A stretch of DNA of 64,000 nucleotides from Intestinibacillus massiliensis (GCF_900155735.1 NZ_LT707059.1:639774-703773), one strand, 5' to 3'. Shown: positions 35,807 through 44,524, counted from the stretch's first letter. The notes: generated by a model from the sequence alone, not told the origin. Translations and numbers: made by a program.

Positions 35807-36688
35807 TTACACAGCGATTTCCTTCGGAAATTTCCGGACATGGCGGATAAACATTTCAGCGCCCGCGTTCATATAGCAGCGCTTCTTCCACACAAGGCCA
35901 ATCTCCGCCGGCAGCGGGTCGCGGAACGGCAATGCTACCAGGTCATTGTCCTGCTGCACAACGTCCCGCAGCAGCAGCGCCGCGCTGTTTTTCCGCATCA
36001 CATAATCCTTGATGCTACTTACGTCACGGCTCTTATATTGTACCTGCGTATCCATATGATGACGCTTGCAAATCTTATCTAGCGTTGCAAACAATACCGT
36101 GTCCTCCGGAAGGGACGCCATTTTCTGCATGCGGAGCATATGGGGTTCGATCCACTGCTGCGAAGCCAAGGGGTGCGTCTTCGGGACCGCGAGGACAATT
36201 TCCGAACGCCGGATCGCGACCTGGTGGAATCCGGCGCTGTATGTACCCAGGAGCATCAGCGTCATATCCAGGCGCTCTTCCCGCACAGCTTCCGCATTGG
36301 TCAAGGAACCGGCGCTCGAAACCTCTATCGATACATCCGGGTGCTTGTCTGAAAAGGGCGGTACCAATTCCGGATACAACAGCGAACCGATCATGGGCGG
36401 GACGCCGAGCTGAACATTCTGGCTGCGCCGCCGGCGCTGCTCCATGTTATCCGCAATCTGCGCCGCGTGATCCAGCAGCCCCTTCGCCTCGTGATAGAAA
36501 AACTCCCCCTCCATCGTGGGGATCAGGCTGTGGTAGGAACGATGGAATAGCTTCACCCCCAGTTCGTCTTCCAGCGCGCGGATCGCGCTCGAAATAGAGG
36601 GCTGTGAAATATAAAGCTGTTCCGCCGCATGCGTAACGCTATGGCATTCGCAAACGGCGACAAAATATTGTAATTGATTGAGTTTCAT
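35807..36688 (-). CDS. LysR family transcriptional regulator
   Basis: 293 residues. The N-terminal helix-turn-helix is standard (LQYFVAVCECHSVTHAAEQLYISQPSISSAIRALEDELGVKLF, in parts), followed by a two-lobe effector domain (LGVPPMIGSLLYPELVPPF, DVSIEVSSAGS). Position ahead of metNIQ suggests a role in sulfur amino acid uptake, but a terminator stands between and CbnR/CynR-type functions are equally possible. AGGAAGGAG precedes the ATG. Confidence 0.9.
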   Translation of the reverse strand: MKLNQLQYFVAVCECHSVTHAAEQLYISQPSISSAIRALEDELGVKLFHRSYHSLIPTMEGEFFYHEAKGLLDHAAQIADNMEQRRRRSQNVQLGVPPMIGSLLYPELVPPFSDKHPDVSIEVSSAGSLTNAEAVREERLDMTLMLLGTYSAGFHQVAIRRSEIVLAVPKTHPLASQQWIEPHMLRMQKMASLPEDTVLFATLDKICKRHHMDTQVQYKSRDVSSIKDYVMRKNSAALLLRDVVQQDNDLVALPFRDPLPAEIGLVWKKRCYMNAGAEMFIRHVRKFPKEIAV

Positions 36689-36754
36689 GCTTGCAGGCTC
36701 CTTCCTCGAAAAAACAAACTTTTCTCTCGGGCGGAGCAGGAAAGCGTATTTACT

Positions 36755-37207
36755 TTACAGGCTGAAAACGCCTTCACCACACCGTACCCATTTGGTGAAA
36801 AAAGCGCGTTTTCTGCCGTCGGCGCGTTTCAAGTAACGGACCAATGCATGCTGCTGTACGAGCGGCGGCGGCTCCTGCCTCCGGCGCAGTACAAAGGAAT
36901 ATGGGAGCAGGCAGCACATATAGAGTGCAACGAGCAGATAAAACCAAGCGTCGCGGCGAACCTCTTCATAGGAAGCCCCTTCCCGGGCGGAAGGCTGTTC
37001 CGCAAAACGGCTAAAGGCCCCAGGGAACCCCTCCTGTAAGAGGGACTTATAGAAAGAAAAGATTTGCACAGACGAATTGTCCTCTAGGGGGATTTGGCTG
37101 GCCGACGGCTGATGCATCGTAAAAACAGGGATGGACAGCGCGAAAGCCAGTACTGCGACAATTAAAAGTACCGCTAGGATACCGGTTAAGCGCCTTAGGT
37201 ATTTCAT
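36755..37207 (-). CDS. hypothetical two-TM membrane protein
   Basis: 150 residues with an AGAGGAAGGGG site before the ATG and a good promoter. Hydrophobic segments at 9-29 and 88-105 flank an outside loop of about 55 residues with possible amphipathic helix (SFYKSLLQEGFPGAFSRFA). The C-terminus is basic and cytoplasmic (RKRAFFTKWVRCG). No family recognised. It is upstream of the LysR gene by 66 bases and may be co-transcribed with it. Confidence 0.6.
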   Translation of the reverse strand: MKYLRRLTGILAVLLIVAVLAFALSIPVFTMHQPSASQIPLEDNSSVQIFSFYKSLLQEGFPGAFSRFAEQPSAREGASYEEVRRDAWFYLLVALYMCCLLPYSFVLRRRQEPPPLVQQHALVRYLKRADGRKRAFFTKWVRCGEGVFSL

Positions 37208-37244
37208 GCTGTCCCCTTCCTCTCAAATCATAATATTGAATTTT

Positions 37245-37273
37245 ATTATACACCCTGGCAGAACCGCGCGCAA
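37245..37273 (-). promoter_or_regulatory. promoter of the two-TM protein gene
   Basis: Minus strand TATAAT (37245-37250) with TTGCGC (37268-37273) at 17 bases, about 35 bases ahead of the ATG. Confidence 0.55.
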
Positions 37274-37300
37274 GCCGGCGCCCCCAAATTTCGTGCAGAT

Positions 37301-37329
37301 TTGACGCAGGCGCGTTTTTGACGTACAAT
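37301..37329 (+). promoter_or_regulatory. promoter of the Xer-type recombinase gene
   Basis: TTGACG (37301-37306), 17-base spacer, TACAAT (37324-37329), followed by AAGGAGG and the ATG at 37360. Confidence 0.75.
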
Positions 37330-37359
37330 ATTGGCAGTGTAAACCATAAGGAGGCGTAT

Positions 37360-38400
37360 ATGTTGAAGCGCTCTGTTGCATCCTATTTTATCGAGTCCCC
37401 GCCCTTGCTCCGCGATTTTATGACTTATATTTCTACGATCCGGGGGAAATCGGATCAGACTGCGCGGGAATACTTCCTGGATCTTCGCATGTTCCTGCGA
37501 TATATGAAGCGACTGCGTGGGCTTGTAGCGCCTGACGCACCGTTCGATCAAATTGATATTACCGACATTGACCTGCCCTTTATCAAGGATATCACGCTTT
37601 CCGACGTCTATTCCTTTTTAGAATTCATTGCGCACGACCGTCCGCAGCATCAAAACAGCTCGGTCACCGAATACGGCCTGTCGGCCTCCTCCCGCGCACG
37701 CAAAATTTCCTCCATACGGGCTTTTTTCAAGTACCTGACAGATAAGGCGAACCTTTTGGAATTCAACCCAGTCAGCAACCTGGAATCCCCCTCACAACGC
37801 AAATCCCTGCCAAAATACCTCTCCCTGGAGGACTGCATGGCGCTCTTATCACACGTGGAAGGGCCATATGCGGAGCGGGATTACTGCATCCTGACCCTTT
37901 TCCTCAATTGCGGGCTCCGTGTTTCCGAACTCGTCGGCATTAACCTCACGGATATCCGCGACCGCACCTTGCGCGTGCTCGGCAAGGGCAACAAGGAACG
38001 GATGCTTTTTTTGAACGACGCCTGCATGGATGCAATCGAACGGTACCTCCCCAACCGGGTCAAGCCGCATGATATTGATAAGAATGCGCTCTTTACTAGC
38101 AAAAAGCGCAACCGCATTAGCACACAGACCGTAAAATGGATGGTCAAAAAATATATCGGCCAGGCCGGGCTCGATCAGGAAAAATACTCCGCCCATAAGC
38201 TGCGCCATACCGCGGCCACACTGATGTACCAAAACGGCGTGGATATCCGAACACTGCAAAATGTGCTGGGACACGTGCGCTTGGACACCACCATGATTTA
38301 CACGCATATCGACGACCTGAACGTCCGGGAGGCCGCCGAAAGGAACCCCTTGGCGCATATACAACGGCCAAAGGATGAGGGAAAAGAGCAGGATAGCTGA
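37360..38400 (+). CDS. tyrosine recombinase of the XerC/XerD type
   Basis: 346 residues from the ATG at 37360. The N-terminal SAM-like core-binding domain (TYISTIRGKSDQTAREY) is followed by the catalytic domain: NCGLRVSELVGINLTDI with the first Arg, the lysine strand VLGKGNKERM, HKLRHTAATLMY (His-x-x-Arg), LGHVRLDTTMIYTH with His/Trp position and the Tyr nucleophile. It is slightly longer than E. coli XerC. It stands alone with its own promoter and no mobile-element genes, which favours chromosome dimer resolution over an integrase role. Confidence 0.9.
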   Translation: MLKRSVASYFIESPPLLRDFMTYISTIRGKSDQTAREYFLDLRMFLRYMKRLRGLVAPDAPFDQIDITDIDLPFIKDITLSDVYSFLEFIAHDRPQHQNSSVTEYGLSASSRARKISSIRAFFKYLTDKANLLEFNPVSNLESPSQRKSLPKYLSLEDCMALLSHVEGPYAERDYCILTLFLNCGLRVSELVGINLTDIRDRTLRVLGKGNKERMLFLNDACMDAIERYLPNRVKPHDIDKNALFTSKKRNRISTQTVKWMVKKYIGQAGLDQEKYSAHKLRHTAATLMYQNGVDIRTLQNVLGHVRLDTTMIYTHIDDLNVREAAERNPLAHIQRPKDEGKEQDS

Positions 38401-38432
38401 AAAGGCCACCCCTTTACAGGGATGGCCTTTTA
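38401..38432. terminator. bidirectional terminator between recombinase and pyrB
   Basis: AAAAGGCCA-CCC pairs with GGGA-TGGCCTTTT, with T/A runs on both sides, between convergent genes. Confidence 0.85.
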
Positions 38433-38433
38433 T

Positions 38434-39519
38434 TTATTCCTCGCTCCTTGGAATGCATTTTTCGACAGGTTTATCGCAATAAGCGCAGCACTCGCCCTCA
38501 CTGGTTTCCACTGTCAGCATCGGCAGGTACGGCTCTGTCTTGGTAATGCATTTGGGGTTGGTGCAGCATCTGTACGGGTTCCCGGCCGGCGTTTTGGGCG
38601 GGCGGCGGTGCCCTTGTTTGGACAGCGTCAGTAACAGCGCCATCCGCGCGTACATACCAAAACGCGCCTGCTCGAAATAGACCGCACGCGGGTCGTCGTC
38701 TACATCCTGCGCGATTTCGTCCACGCGCGGCAGCGGGTGCATAACCAAAAGTTCTGGCTTTGCTTCCTGCAGCTTGCGTGCATTTAGGCAATAAATCCCC
38801 TTCAGGCTGCGGTACTCCGACTCGGATGAAAACCGCTCCTGCTGGATGCGGGTCATATACAGCACGTCCAGCATCGGGATCACAGGCTCCAGCCCGGATA
38901 CCTCAAAGAACTGCATCTTATGCTCCGCCATAAAGCGGCGGATATACTCGGGAATGGAGAGCTCCCGCGGTGCGATCAAATAAAACTGTACATTCTTATA
39001 CTTTTGCAAAAACTTGATGAGGGAATGGACGGTGCGGCCGTATTTCAAATCCCCGCAGATGCCGATCTTCATATTATCGGCGCTGCCGCGCAGGCGGAGG
39101 ATCGTCACCATATCCGTCAGCGTCTGGGTCGGGTGGAGATGCCCGCCGTCGCCCGCGTTGATCACCGGGACGGATGAATAAAGCGAAGCCGCCTTTGCAG
39201 CCCCTTCCCGCGGGTTACGCATCACAATCAGGTCTGCATAACTGGATACCATATTAAAAGTGTCCTTTAATGATTCGCCCTTGGCCGTCGAAGTGGAGCG
39301 TGGGTCTGAAAACCCCACTACGCTGCCCCCCAGCCGCATCATCGCCGTAGAAAACGAAAGGTTGGTACGCGTGCTGGGCTCGTAGAACAGGCTTCCCAAT
39401 ACCTTGCCCCTGCAAGCGTCGGCATACCCTTCCGGGCGGTCAATAATATTGCTGGTCAGGCGGTATAGCTCTTGGAACTCCTCCATGCTCAATTCGCTGA
39501 GATCATTAATATGGCGCAT
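38434..39519 (-). CDS. pyrB: aspartate carbamoyltransferase with C-terminal PyrI-like zinc knuckle
   Basis: 361 residues, about 50 longer than a normal PyrB. The catalytic chain is complete: EPSTRTNLSF (47-56, carbamoyl phosphate), NAGDGGHLHPTQ (121-132), GDLKYGRTVHSL and VMHPLPRVDEI. After a linker, residues 316-350 hold Cys319-x4-Cys324 and Cys345-x2-Cys348, with CITKTEP matching the zinc domain of the regulatory chain PyrI (CISxxEP). The allosteric nucleotide-binding domain of PyrI is absent. The tail may hold trimers together. It makes carbamoyl aspartate in pyrimidine synthesis. Confidence 0.93.
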   Translation of the reverse strand: MRHINDLSELSMEEFQELYRLTSNIIDRPEGYADACRGKVLGSLFYEPSTRTNLSFSTAMMRLGGSVVGFSDPRSTSTAKGESLKDTFNMVSSYADLIVMRNPREGAAKAASLYSSVPVINAGDGGHLHPTQTLTDMVTILRLRGSADNMKIGICGDLKYGRTVHSLIKFLQKYKNVQFYLIAPRELSIPEYIRRFMAEHKMQFFEVSGLEPVIPMLDVLYMTRIQQERFSSESEYRSLKGIYCLNARKLQEAKPELLVMHPLPRVDEIAQDVDDDPRAVYFEQARFGMYARMALLLTLSKQGHRRPPKTPAGNPYRCCTNPKCITKTEPYLPMLTVETSEGECCAYCDKPVEKCIPRSEE

Positions 39520-39595
39520 GTCGCTTCCCCTTTTCTGTGCTTTGTCTTTGCTATTTTACCACAGAACACTGTAGAAAAAAAGGAGCAAGCACAGA

Positions 39596-40783
39596 TTATT
39601 TTCGCATTGCGTCGACTGGATGCAGCTTGGCCGCACGGATTGCGGGGTATACGCCCGACAGCGCCCCACAAAGCGCGGACAGCGCCAAAACAGCCGCGGC
39701 AAACCCGAACGGTATGGAAAGTGTAACCCCCAAAACCTGTGATGCGGCCGCCAAAAGCACCCCCGCGAGCACCGTACCGCCCACGCCGCCCAGCAAGCAG
39801 GTCAGCACGGCCTGCAACAGAAAAATACGGGCGATATCCTTGCGCTGCGCCCCGAGCGCCATAAAGATACCGATTTCTGCGGTCTTTTCATGGGTGGCCG
39901 AAAACATACCGCTTAAAACGCCAAGCATTGCCACAAAAAAGGAAATCGCGCCGACCGCTAAGAACAGCGCGGTCACCATCCAGGCCATCCCTTGTATCTG
40001 TTCTACCGCGCCGCTTACGTTTTGGACGGAAAGCGTGCCGGCAACCTGTTCGCGGTGGGACAGGAAATCCTTGACCTGCGTGCCCGTATCGTCCAAATCC
40101 GCTTTGGCGGCGCACTGGATGAATATTTGATCCACGCTCTCCTTATCGCTTGCCAAGCAGGAATACGGCACGTAGATAAGCGTCGGGATCAAATTTCCAA
40201 AGCTTGCGCCAATTGCACCCGTTTGCGACTTTATGACCCCTATAATTTCAAAATACTCTTCTTTCCCCTCGACTGTAAAGCGAACTGACTTTCCAGTGAT
40301 ATTCGTCCTCTGGTACAGCTTTTTTGCCAGGACTTCATCGATTACCGCTACCGCCCGGCCATATTTTACTTCCTGCGCATTCGGCAAACGCCCCGCAACC
40401 AGCGACAGCCCCATAACGTCGCCCAAGTGCTCGTTCACGCCAAGGAATACAGCCGAACCGTTTTGGTGGCTGGTACGGTATGTCCCACTCTTGACCTTGA
40501 CCGGCATCGCAGCCGCAACTTCCGGCAGCGTCGCTGCCAGTTCAGAGGCATGTTTTGCCGTCAATAGCTGCCCCTGCCCCGCCTGCGAAACGTAGACTGT
40601 CAGGCCGCTCAGGCCTACGCTTTCCATGCCCTGCTGCAGCTGCTTTTCCCCGAACAGGCCGAGCGATGCAATCAGTACCATGGATAGAACGCCCACCCCG
40701 ACAGATACGGCGCATAAAAAGGCGCGCATACGGCGGCGGGCCATTTGCACCGCCGCCAAAAATACCCCGTCTGCAAATTTCAT
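39596..40783 (-). CDS. ABC transporter permease (MacB/FtsX type)
   Basis: 395 residues: one span at about 22-44, a large outer MacB-PCD-like domain (45-270), then three spans in the C-terminal FtsX domain (about 275-300, 325-350, 360-382) ending VYPAIRAAKLHPVDAMRK, the usual end of these permeases. Such proteins work with an ATPase (MacB/LolD type) in export or lipoprotein handling. Here its only partner gene is the adaptor, overlapping by 4 bases; no ATPase is nearby. Confidence 0.9.
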   Translation of the reverse strand: MKFADGVFLAAVQMARRRMRAFLCAVSVGVGVLSMVLIASLGLFGEKQLQQGMESVGLSGLTVYVSQAGQGQLLTAKHASELAATLPEVAAAMPVKVKSGTYRTSHQNGSAVFLGVNEHLGDVMGLSLVAGRLPNAQEVKYGRAVAVIDEVLAKKLYQRTNITGKSVRFTVEGKEEYFEIIGVIKSQTGAIGASFGNLIPTLIYVPYSCLASDKESVDQIFIQCAAKADLDDTGTQVKDFLSHREQVAGTLSVQNVSGAVEQIQGMAWMVTALFLAVGAISFFVAMLGVLSGMFSATHEKTAEIGIFMALGAQRKDIARIFLLQAVLTCLLGGVGGTVLAGVLLAAASQVLGVTLSIPFGFAAAVLALSALCGALSGVYPAIRAAKLHPVDAMRK

Positions 40784-41778
40784 ATCCCGCCGACCTCGAC
40801 CCGGTCCCCGTCCCGCAATGTATCCGGCGGCGACAGCAGCACGACGTCCCCCGCCTTTACGCCGGATTTAATCTCGATATAGCCGTCCAGCTCATACCCG
40901 GTTTCCACATAGATTTTATGTGCGGTGCCGTCGCCTTTCACGGTAAAGACGTATTCGCTGTCCCCTTCCTGCCCGACCGCCTCGTACGGGACAAGCACGG
41001 CATCCTGGACAGCGTCGGTAAAGATCTTTACGTCGACAGAATACCCCGGCCGCAATGCTGGGTCGGTCTCCTTGAGCGCGAGCAGCGCCTCTACCGTTGC
41101 GGCGGACGATTGCCCGGTCAGGCTGACCGCGCGCCGGGCGTATGGCGCGACGCGCTGCACACGCGCTGCAACCGTGACGTCCGGGTTCGCGTCGCTCGTC
41201 ACATTGGCGCGCAGCCCCTCCCGCACCTGGCGGATATAGGTCTCCGGGATATCGGCGCGCACCCGTAAATGCTCCGTATCGGAAATCCGCAGGTAGCTCA
41301 GCCCAGGGAGGATGTTCTGCCCTACCGTTTCCGGCGCCTGCATGACGACGCCGTCCATCGTAGCTTTGACCGTATATTCCTCGTCCTCGGGCGCGCCGAT
41401 ATTTTGCAGCGCAGACGACATTGCATTTTGATTTGCAAGCTCGCCATCCATCACCGCCTGTGCAAATGTCTGAACCGCTTCCTCATCCAGCGCCATCGTG
41501 GTTTCCCTTAAGCAGAGCAGCGGCTGCCCCTCTGTGACGCGATCGCCGGGCTTTACGTAAAGCTTTGTAACGGTCGCTGTCCGCGCGGTGCTGTAGTCCG
41601 CGCTTTGCTCCGCCTCCACCTGTCCGGGCGCATAGACGCTGTTATAAATATCCTGGGAGACCGCCGTCGTCCCCTTCAGCGAAATCACAGGCTCTGAATT
41701 GGAGTGTGCACCGATCAGCAGCATTACCAATAAAATTACCGCTGTAGATAACAGCGTCATCCTGACCTTATTTTTCAT
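40780..41778 (-). CDS. HlyD/MacA-like membrane fusion adaptor
   Basis: 332 residues from the ATG at 41778 (GGGAGG upstream). An N-terminal span (about 8-24) is followed by the adaptor pattern: VYAPGQVEAEQSADYSTARTATVTKLYVKPGDRV (in parts) for the first lipoyl half, a short helical hairpin (about 105-130), ATMDGVVMQAP for the second half, then beta-barrel and VVLLSPPDTLRDGDRVEV at the end. It would link the permease to the cell surface. The hairpin is short, fitting a Gram-positive pump. First gene of a two-gene unit. Confidence 0.88.
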   Translation of the reverse strand: MKNKVRMTLLSTAVILLVMLLIGAHSNSEPVISLKGTTAVSQDIYNSVYAPGQVEAEQSADYSTARTATVTKLYVKPGDRVTEGQPLLCLRETTMALDEEAVQTFAQAVMDGELANQNAMSSALQNIGAPEDEEYTVKATMDGVVMQAPETVGQNILPGLSYLRISDTEHLRVRADIPETYIRQVREGLRANVTSDANPDVTVAARVQRVAPYARRAVSLTGQSSAATVEALLALKETDPALRPGYSVDVKIFTDAVQDAVLVPYEAVGQEGDSEYVFTVKGDGTAHKIYVETGYELDGYIEIKSGVKAGDVVLLSPPDTLRDGDRVEVGGI

Positions 41779-41850
41779 GCAATGTCCTCCCAATTTCAAA
41801 ACTGCTTATAGTCTTTGCCTGCATCTTGAAAATTATGAGCCGGACGGATA

Positions 41851-41889
41851 AAAAGCACAAGGGCAGGATTTACCTGCCCTTGTGCTTTT
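41851..41889 (-). terminator. terminator overlapping the end of yjdF
   Basis: AAAAGCACAAGGGCAGG, 5-base loop, and its complement form a 17-bp stem that includes the last codons of yjdF; U-rich on the minus strand. Confidence 0.75.
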
Positions 41890-42286
41890 GCTTCTTTTTT
41901 TGGATGTGTAACGCAAACCGGCGTTCCTTCTCGGCCTCTTCCAGTGACTTGCGGCGTGTTTTCCTTGCTTCTTTGCAGGATTCCTGCGCAAGCTTCATCG
42001 CCTGCTGCGCCTTTGTACCCGCGGCCGGGCTAGATAACTGGCGCTGTACCGCCCGCTGCATCCGTTTGGGGTTTGCTTTGGTGACCAGCCGCGCCTCTAT
42101 GGAAACCGGCGGGCTGAACCGCAAGCGCCCCCAATTGGCGAGCAAATACGCATACACCTCATAATCCTTTGGCTCCGCGCCAAAAACAATGCGGCATACT
42201 GTAAGATGCCCATCCTCTTCCCGCTCGTACAGGCCGACCCAAAATGGGTCATCGAAATACACGCTTACCTTTGCTGAAACATCCAT
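41870..42286 (-). CDS. yjdF: YjdF family protein (DUF2992)
   Basis: 138 residues: an N-terminal beta-rich part (VSVYFDDPFWVGLYEREEDGHLTVCRIVFGAEPKDYEVY, in parts) and a C-terminal lysine/arginine-rich helix (KARKTRRKSLEEAEKERRF type) typical of YjdF. The biochemical function is unknown. In B. subtilis and relatives the gene is governed by the yjdF riboswitch, which binds azaaromatic compounds; the leader here looks like such an RNA. Start ATG at 42286 after TGGGAGG. Confidence 0.9.
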   Translation of the reverse strand: MDVSAKVSVYFDDPFWVGLYEREEDGHLTVCRIVFGAEPKDYEVYAYLLANWGRLRFSPPVSIEARLVTKANPKRMQRAVQRQLSSPAAGTKAQQAMKLAQESCKEARKTRRKSLEEAEKERRFALHIQKKKQKHKGR

Positions 42287-42289
42287 ATG

Positions 42290-42403
42290 CAGTTCCTCCC
42301 ATTAAAGTGCTGCGGGAAACGGACGACCCATGGGAGGGAGGGTTACTGACGGCGAAACCGCCGCGCGCGAGACTACCAACTGCGCAGTGTTTTTATTCCC
42401 GTT
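42290..42403 (-). ncRNA. candidate yjdF riboswitch
   Basis: Between promoter and yjdF lies a 115-base structured leader on the minus strand. It has a segment AGTTGGTAGTCTCGC, a hairpin GGCG-GTTT-CGCC, GTAACCCTCCCTCCCATGGG, CCCGCAGCAC and finally TTTAATGGGAGG, which includes the ribosome site. CCTCCC segments can pair with the TGGGAGG, so ligand could control translation. Position, size and conserved patches fit the yjdF motif; I could not run a covariance model. Confidence 0.75.
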
Positions 42404-42409
42404 CCGTTT

Positions 42410-42438
42410 ATTATAGCGAAAATACCGCCATTTTACAA
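42410..42438 (-). promoter_or_regulatory. promoter of yjdF
   Basis: Minus strand TTGTAA (42433-42438), 17-base spacer, TATAAT (42410-42415). The -35 lies within the last codons of radA. Confidence 0.75.
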
Positions 42439-43791
42439 GACAGCCTGAATGGCTTCCGCGATATTTTGTACCTGGACGATGTTCATCTCTTTTGGGAGCC
42501 CCTTATCCCCCAGATCCTGCCGCGGCATGATACAGGTATGGAACCCCAGCCGCCAGGCCTCCTGGATGCGCTGCGCTGCGGCGGATACGGCGCGCAGTTC
42601 GCCGGTCAAGCCCACTTCGCCGAATGCCATCACGCCTTCCGGCAGAGGCTTGTCCCGGAAGCTCGAGACTGTCGCGAGCAGCATGGGCAAGTCGACTGCA
42701 GGCTCGTCCAGCCGCATGCCGCCGACGACGTTGACATAGGTGTCGCTGCCGGACAGGAACAGCCCGGCGCGCTTTTCAAGGATCGCAAGCAGCAGCACCA
42801 TCCGGTTGTAGTCCACGCCCGCGGCCGTACGGCGCGGCACGCCAAAAGCGGTCTTCGCCACCAGCGCCTGGATTTCCGCCAGGATCGGGCGCGTGCCTTC
42901 CATTGTGCAGGCGATGCAGTTCCCAGAGGCGTCCGCGGGATGCCCAGCCAGCATAGCCGCCGAGGGGTTCTCGACCTCCAGCAGGCCATGGTCGCTCATT
43001 TCGAATACGCCGATTTCATTGGTAGACCCATACCGGTTTTTTGCAGCGCGCAAACACCGGAAGCTCCCAGATGGCTCGCCCTCAAAATACAGCACACAGT
43101 CCACCATGTGCTCCAGGATTTTAGGTCCCGCGAGCGCGCCTTCCTTATTGACATGGCCGACAATGAAGATGGTCACGTTATGGCTTTTGGCATATTGCAT
43201 CAGCGCCATCGCGCATTCCTTGATCTGCGTCGCGCCGCCGGGAGCCGCAGAGACCTCAGCCCGGTATACTGTCTGGATCGAGTCGACGATCAGGATATCG
43301 GGCGCAAGGTTGTCGGTTTCCGCAAGGATCTGCTCCATATCGGTTTCCGCGAGCACAAACAGGCTTGGCGGGGAGATTTTAAGCCGCGTGGCGCGCAGTT
43401 TGATCTGGCGCAGCGATTCTTCCCCCGAGACGTACAAAACGGTCGCATTTTTGCACATCTCCTGGCACATTTGCAGCAGCAGCGTGGATTTGCCGATGCC
43501 GGGTTCGCCGCCTACCAGTACAAAGGAGCCGTGTACTGCGCCGCCGCCCAAAACGCGGTCAAGCTCCCCGATGCCGGACAAAAACCGTTCTTCATCCCGT
43601 GTTTCAATCTGGGAAAGCGTCGACGGTTTTGACAGGCCGCGCGGCTTCTGCAACACACCGCGCGTCTGTACTTCCGGCTTTACCTTAAACTCAGACATGG
43701 TGTTCCACGCCCCGCAGGAGGGGCACTTCCCGAACCATTTTGCGTTTTCATATCCGCACTCACTGCATAAATAAACTGTCTTTTCTTTCAT
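42433..43791 (-). CDS. radA: DNA repair protein RadA
   Basis: 452 residues from the ATG at 43791 (GGAGGG upstream); an upstream extension would overlap cwlD. A C4 zinc finger (CSECG and CPSCG, 9-26), Walker A GEPGIGKST (95-103), the RadA motif KNRYGSTNEIGVF, and the Lon-like C-terminal domain (VNVVGGMRLDEPAVDLP, AFGEVGLTGELR) are all present. RadA is a RecA-like branch-migration helicase for recombination. It follows cwlD by 10 bases. Confidence 0.97.
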   Translation of the reverse strand: MKEKTVYLCSECGYENAKWFGKCPSCGAWNTMSEFKVKPEVQTRGVLQKPRGLSKPSTLSQIETRDEERFLSGIGELDRVLGGGAVHGSFVLVGGEPGIGKSTLLLQMCQEMCKNATVLYVSGEESLRQIKLRATRLKISPPSLFVLAETDMEQILAETDNLAPDILIVDSIQTVYRAEVSAAPGGATQIKECAMALMQYAKSHNVTIFIVGHVNKEGALAGPKILEHMVDCVLYFEGEPSGSFRCLRAAKNRYGSTNEIGVFEMSDHGLLEVENPSAAMLAGHPADASGNCIACTMEGTRPILAEIQALVAKTAFGVPRRTAAGVDYNRMVLLLAILEKRAGLFLSGSDTYVNVVGGMRLDEPAVDLPMLLATVSSFRDKPLPEGVMAFGEVGLTGELRAVSAAAQRIQEAWRLGFHTCIMPRQDLGDKGLPKEMNIVQVQNIAEAIQAVL

Positions 43792-43801
43792 TGTCCCTCC
43801 G

Positions 43802-44524
43802 CTAAGCGTCCGTCGACGCCAGATGCTGTAAATAACCGCTGACAATACAGATTGCCAGGCGCTTATGGTACTCCGTCTGTTGTAGAAGCTGCTCTTCCTC
43901 CGGGTTTGAAAGGAACCCGCATTCGACAATGATTGCCGGGCACTGCAGCTTTTTCATCAGGTAAATCGTATCCGCGGCCTGTTTGGCCTTACGGTGGTTT
44001 TCCTTGTTGAGGCCGTCGATCAGGCACTGCTGTACAGTTTCGCCGAGTGGCATCCCCTCTTCATTGCCTTTGGAATAAAAGACCTGCGCACCCCAGTACT
44101 TTCCCTGTTCAAATTTGTTTAGATGTATACTGATGAACACCGGATTCGGCGTTTCATTCACAATCTTTTCGCGCATCTTAATATCCGCAACCTTATTTTC
44201 CCGGATCGCGCGTCCCGGCTGGTAACCCAGCGCATTTTCATCGCTCCGCGTCATGGCCGTCTGGATGCTGAAGAAGCCCGCCAGCGCCTGCGTCCGTTTC
44301 GCGACGCTCAAATTGATATGCTGCTCCGTCGTGCCGCCGGAGCCAATCGCCCCGCCGTCAAACCCGCCGTGCCCGGCGTCGATTACCAGCGTCCGTTCAT
44401 CCGCCCATGGCGAAAATGCCATGGCTGCACCCTGCGTCCGGAAAAAGACCGCGATCACTGCAGCCAGCGCCACCGCAATGCCGCCCCACAGTACTGTGCG
44501 TATCCGCAGTGTCCACATTTTCAT
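43802..44524 (-). CDS. cwlD: N-acetylmuramoyl-L-alanine amidase CwlD
   Basis: 240 residues. One N-terminal anchor (about 9-28) then an Amidase_3 domain: VIDAGHGGFDGG with His52, Glu67 in TTEQHINL, ISIHLNKFEQ, and the catalytic Glu in IIVECGFLSNPEEE. The length and the anchor match CwlD, which acts with PdaA to make muramic delta-lactam in spore cortex. It supports a spore-forming host. Promoter TGGCAA-N17-TATAAT lies upstream. Confidence 0.92.
   Translation of the reverse strand: MKMWTLRIRTVLWGGIAVALAAVIAVFFRTQGAAMAFSPWADERTLVIDAGHGGFDGGAIGSGGTTEQHINLSVAKRTQALAGFFSIQTAMTRSDENALGYQPGRAIRENKVADIKMREKIVNETPNPVFISIHLNKFEQGKYWGAQVFYSKGNEEGMPLGETVQQCLIDGLNKENHRKAKQAADTIYLMKKLQCPAIIVECGFLSNPEEEQLLQQTEYHKRLAICIVSGYLQHLASTDA

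Noticed and set aside
37360..38400. Mobile element integrase.
   Set aside because: The Xer-type recombinase stands alone; no excisionase, phage genes, tRNA target or flanking direct repeats were seen.
42244..43632. A 462-residue plus-strand frame opposite radA.
   Set aside because: Antisense to radA and the yjdF leader; composition typical of a shadow frame.
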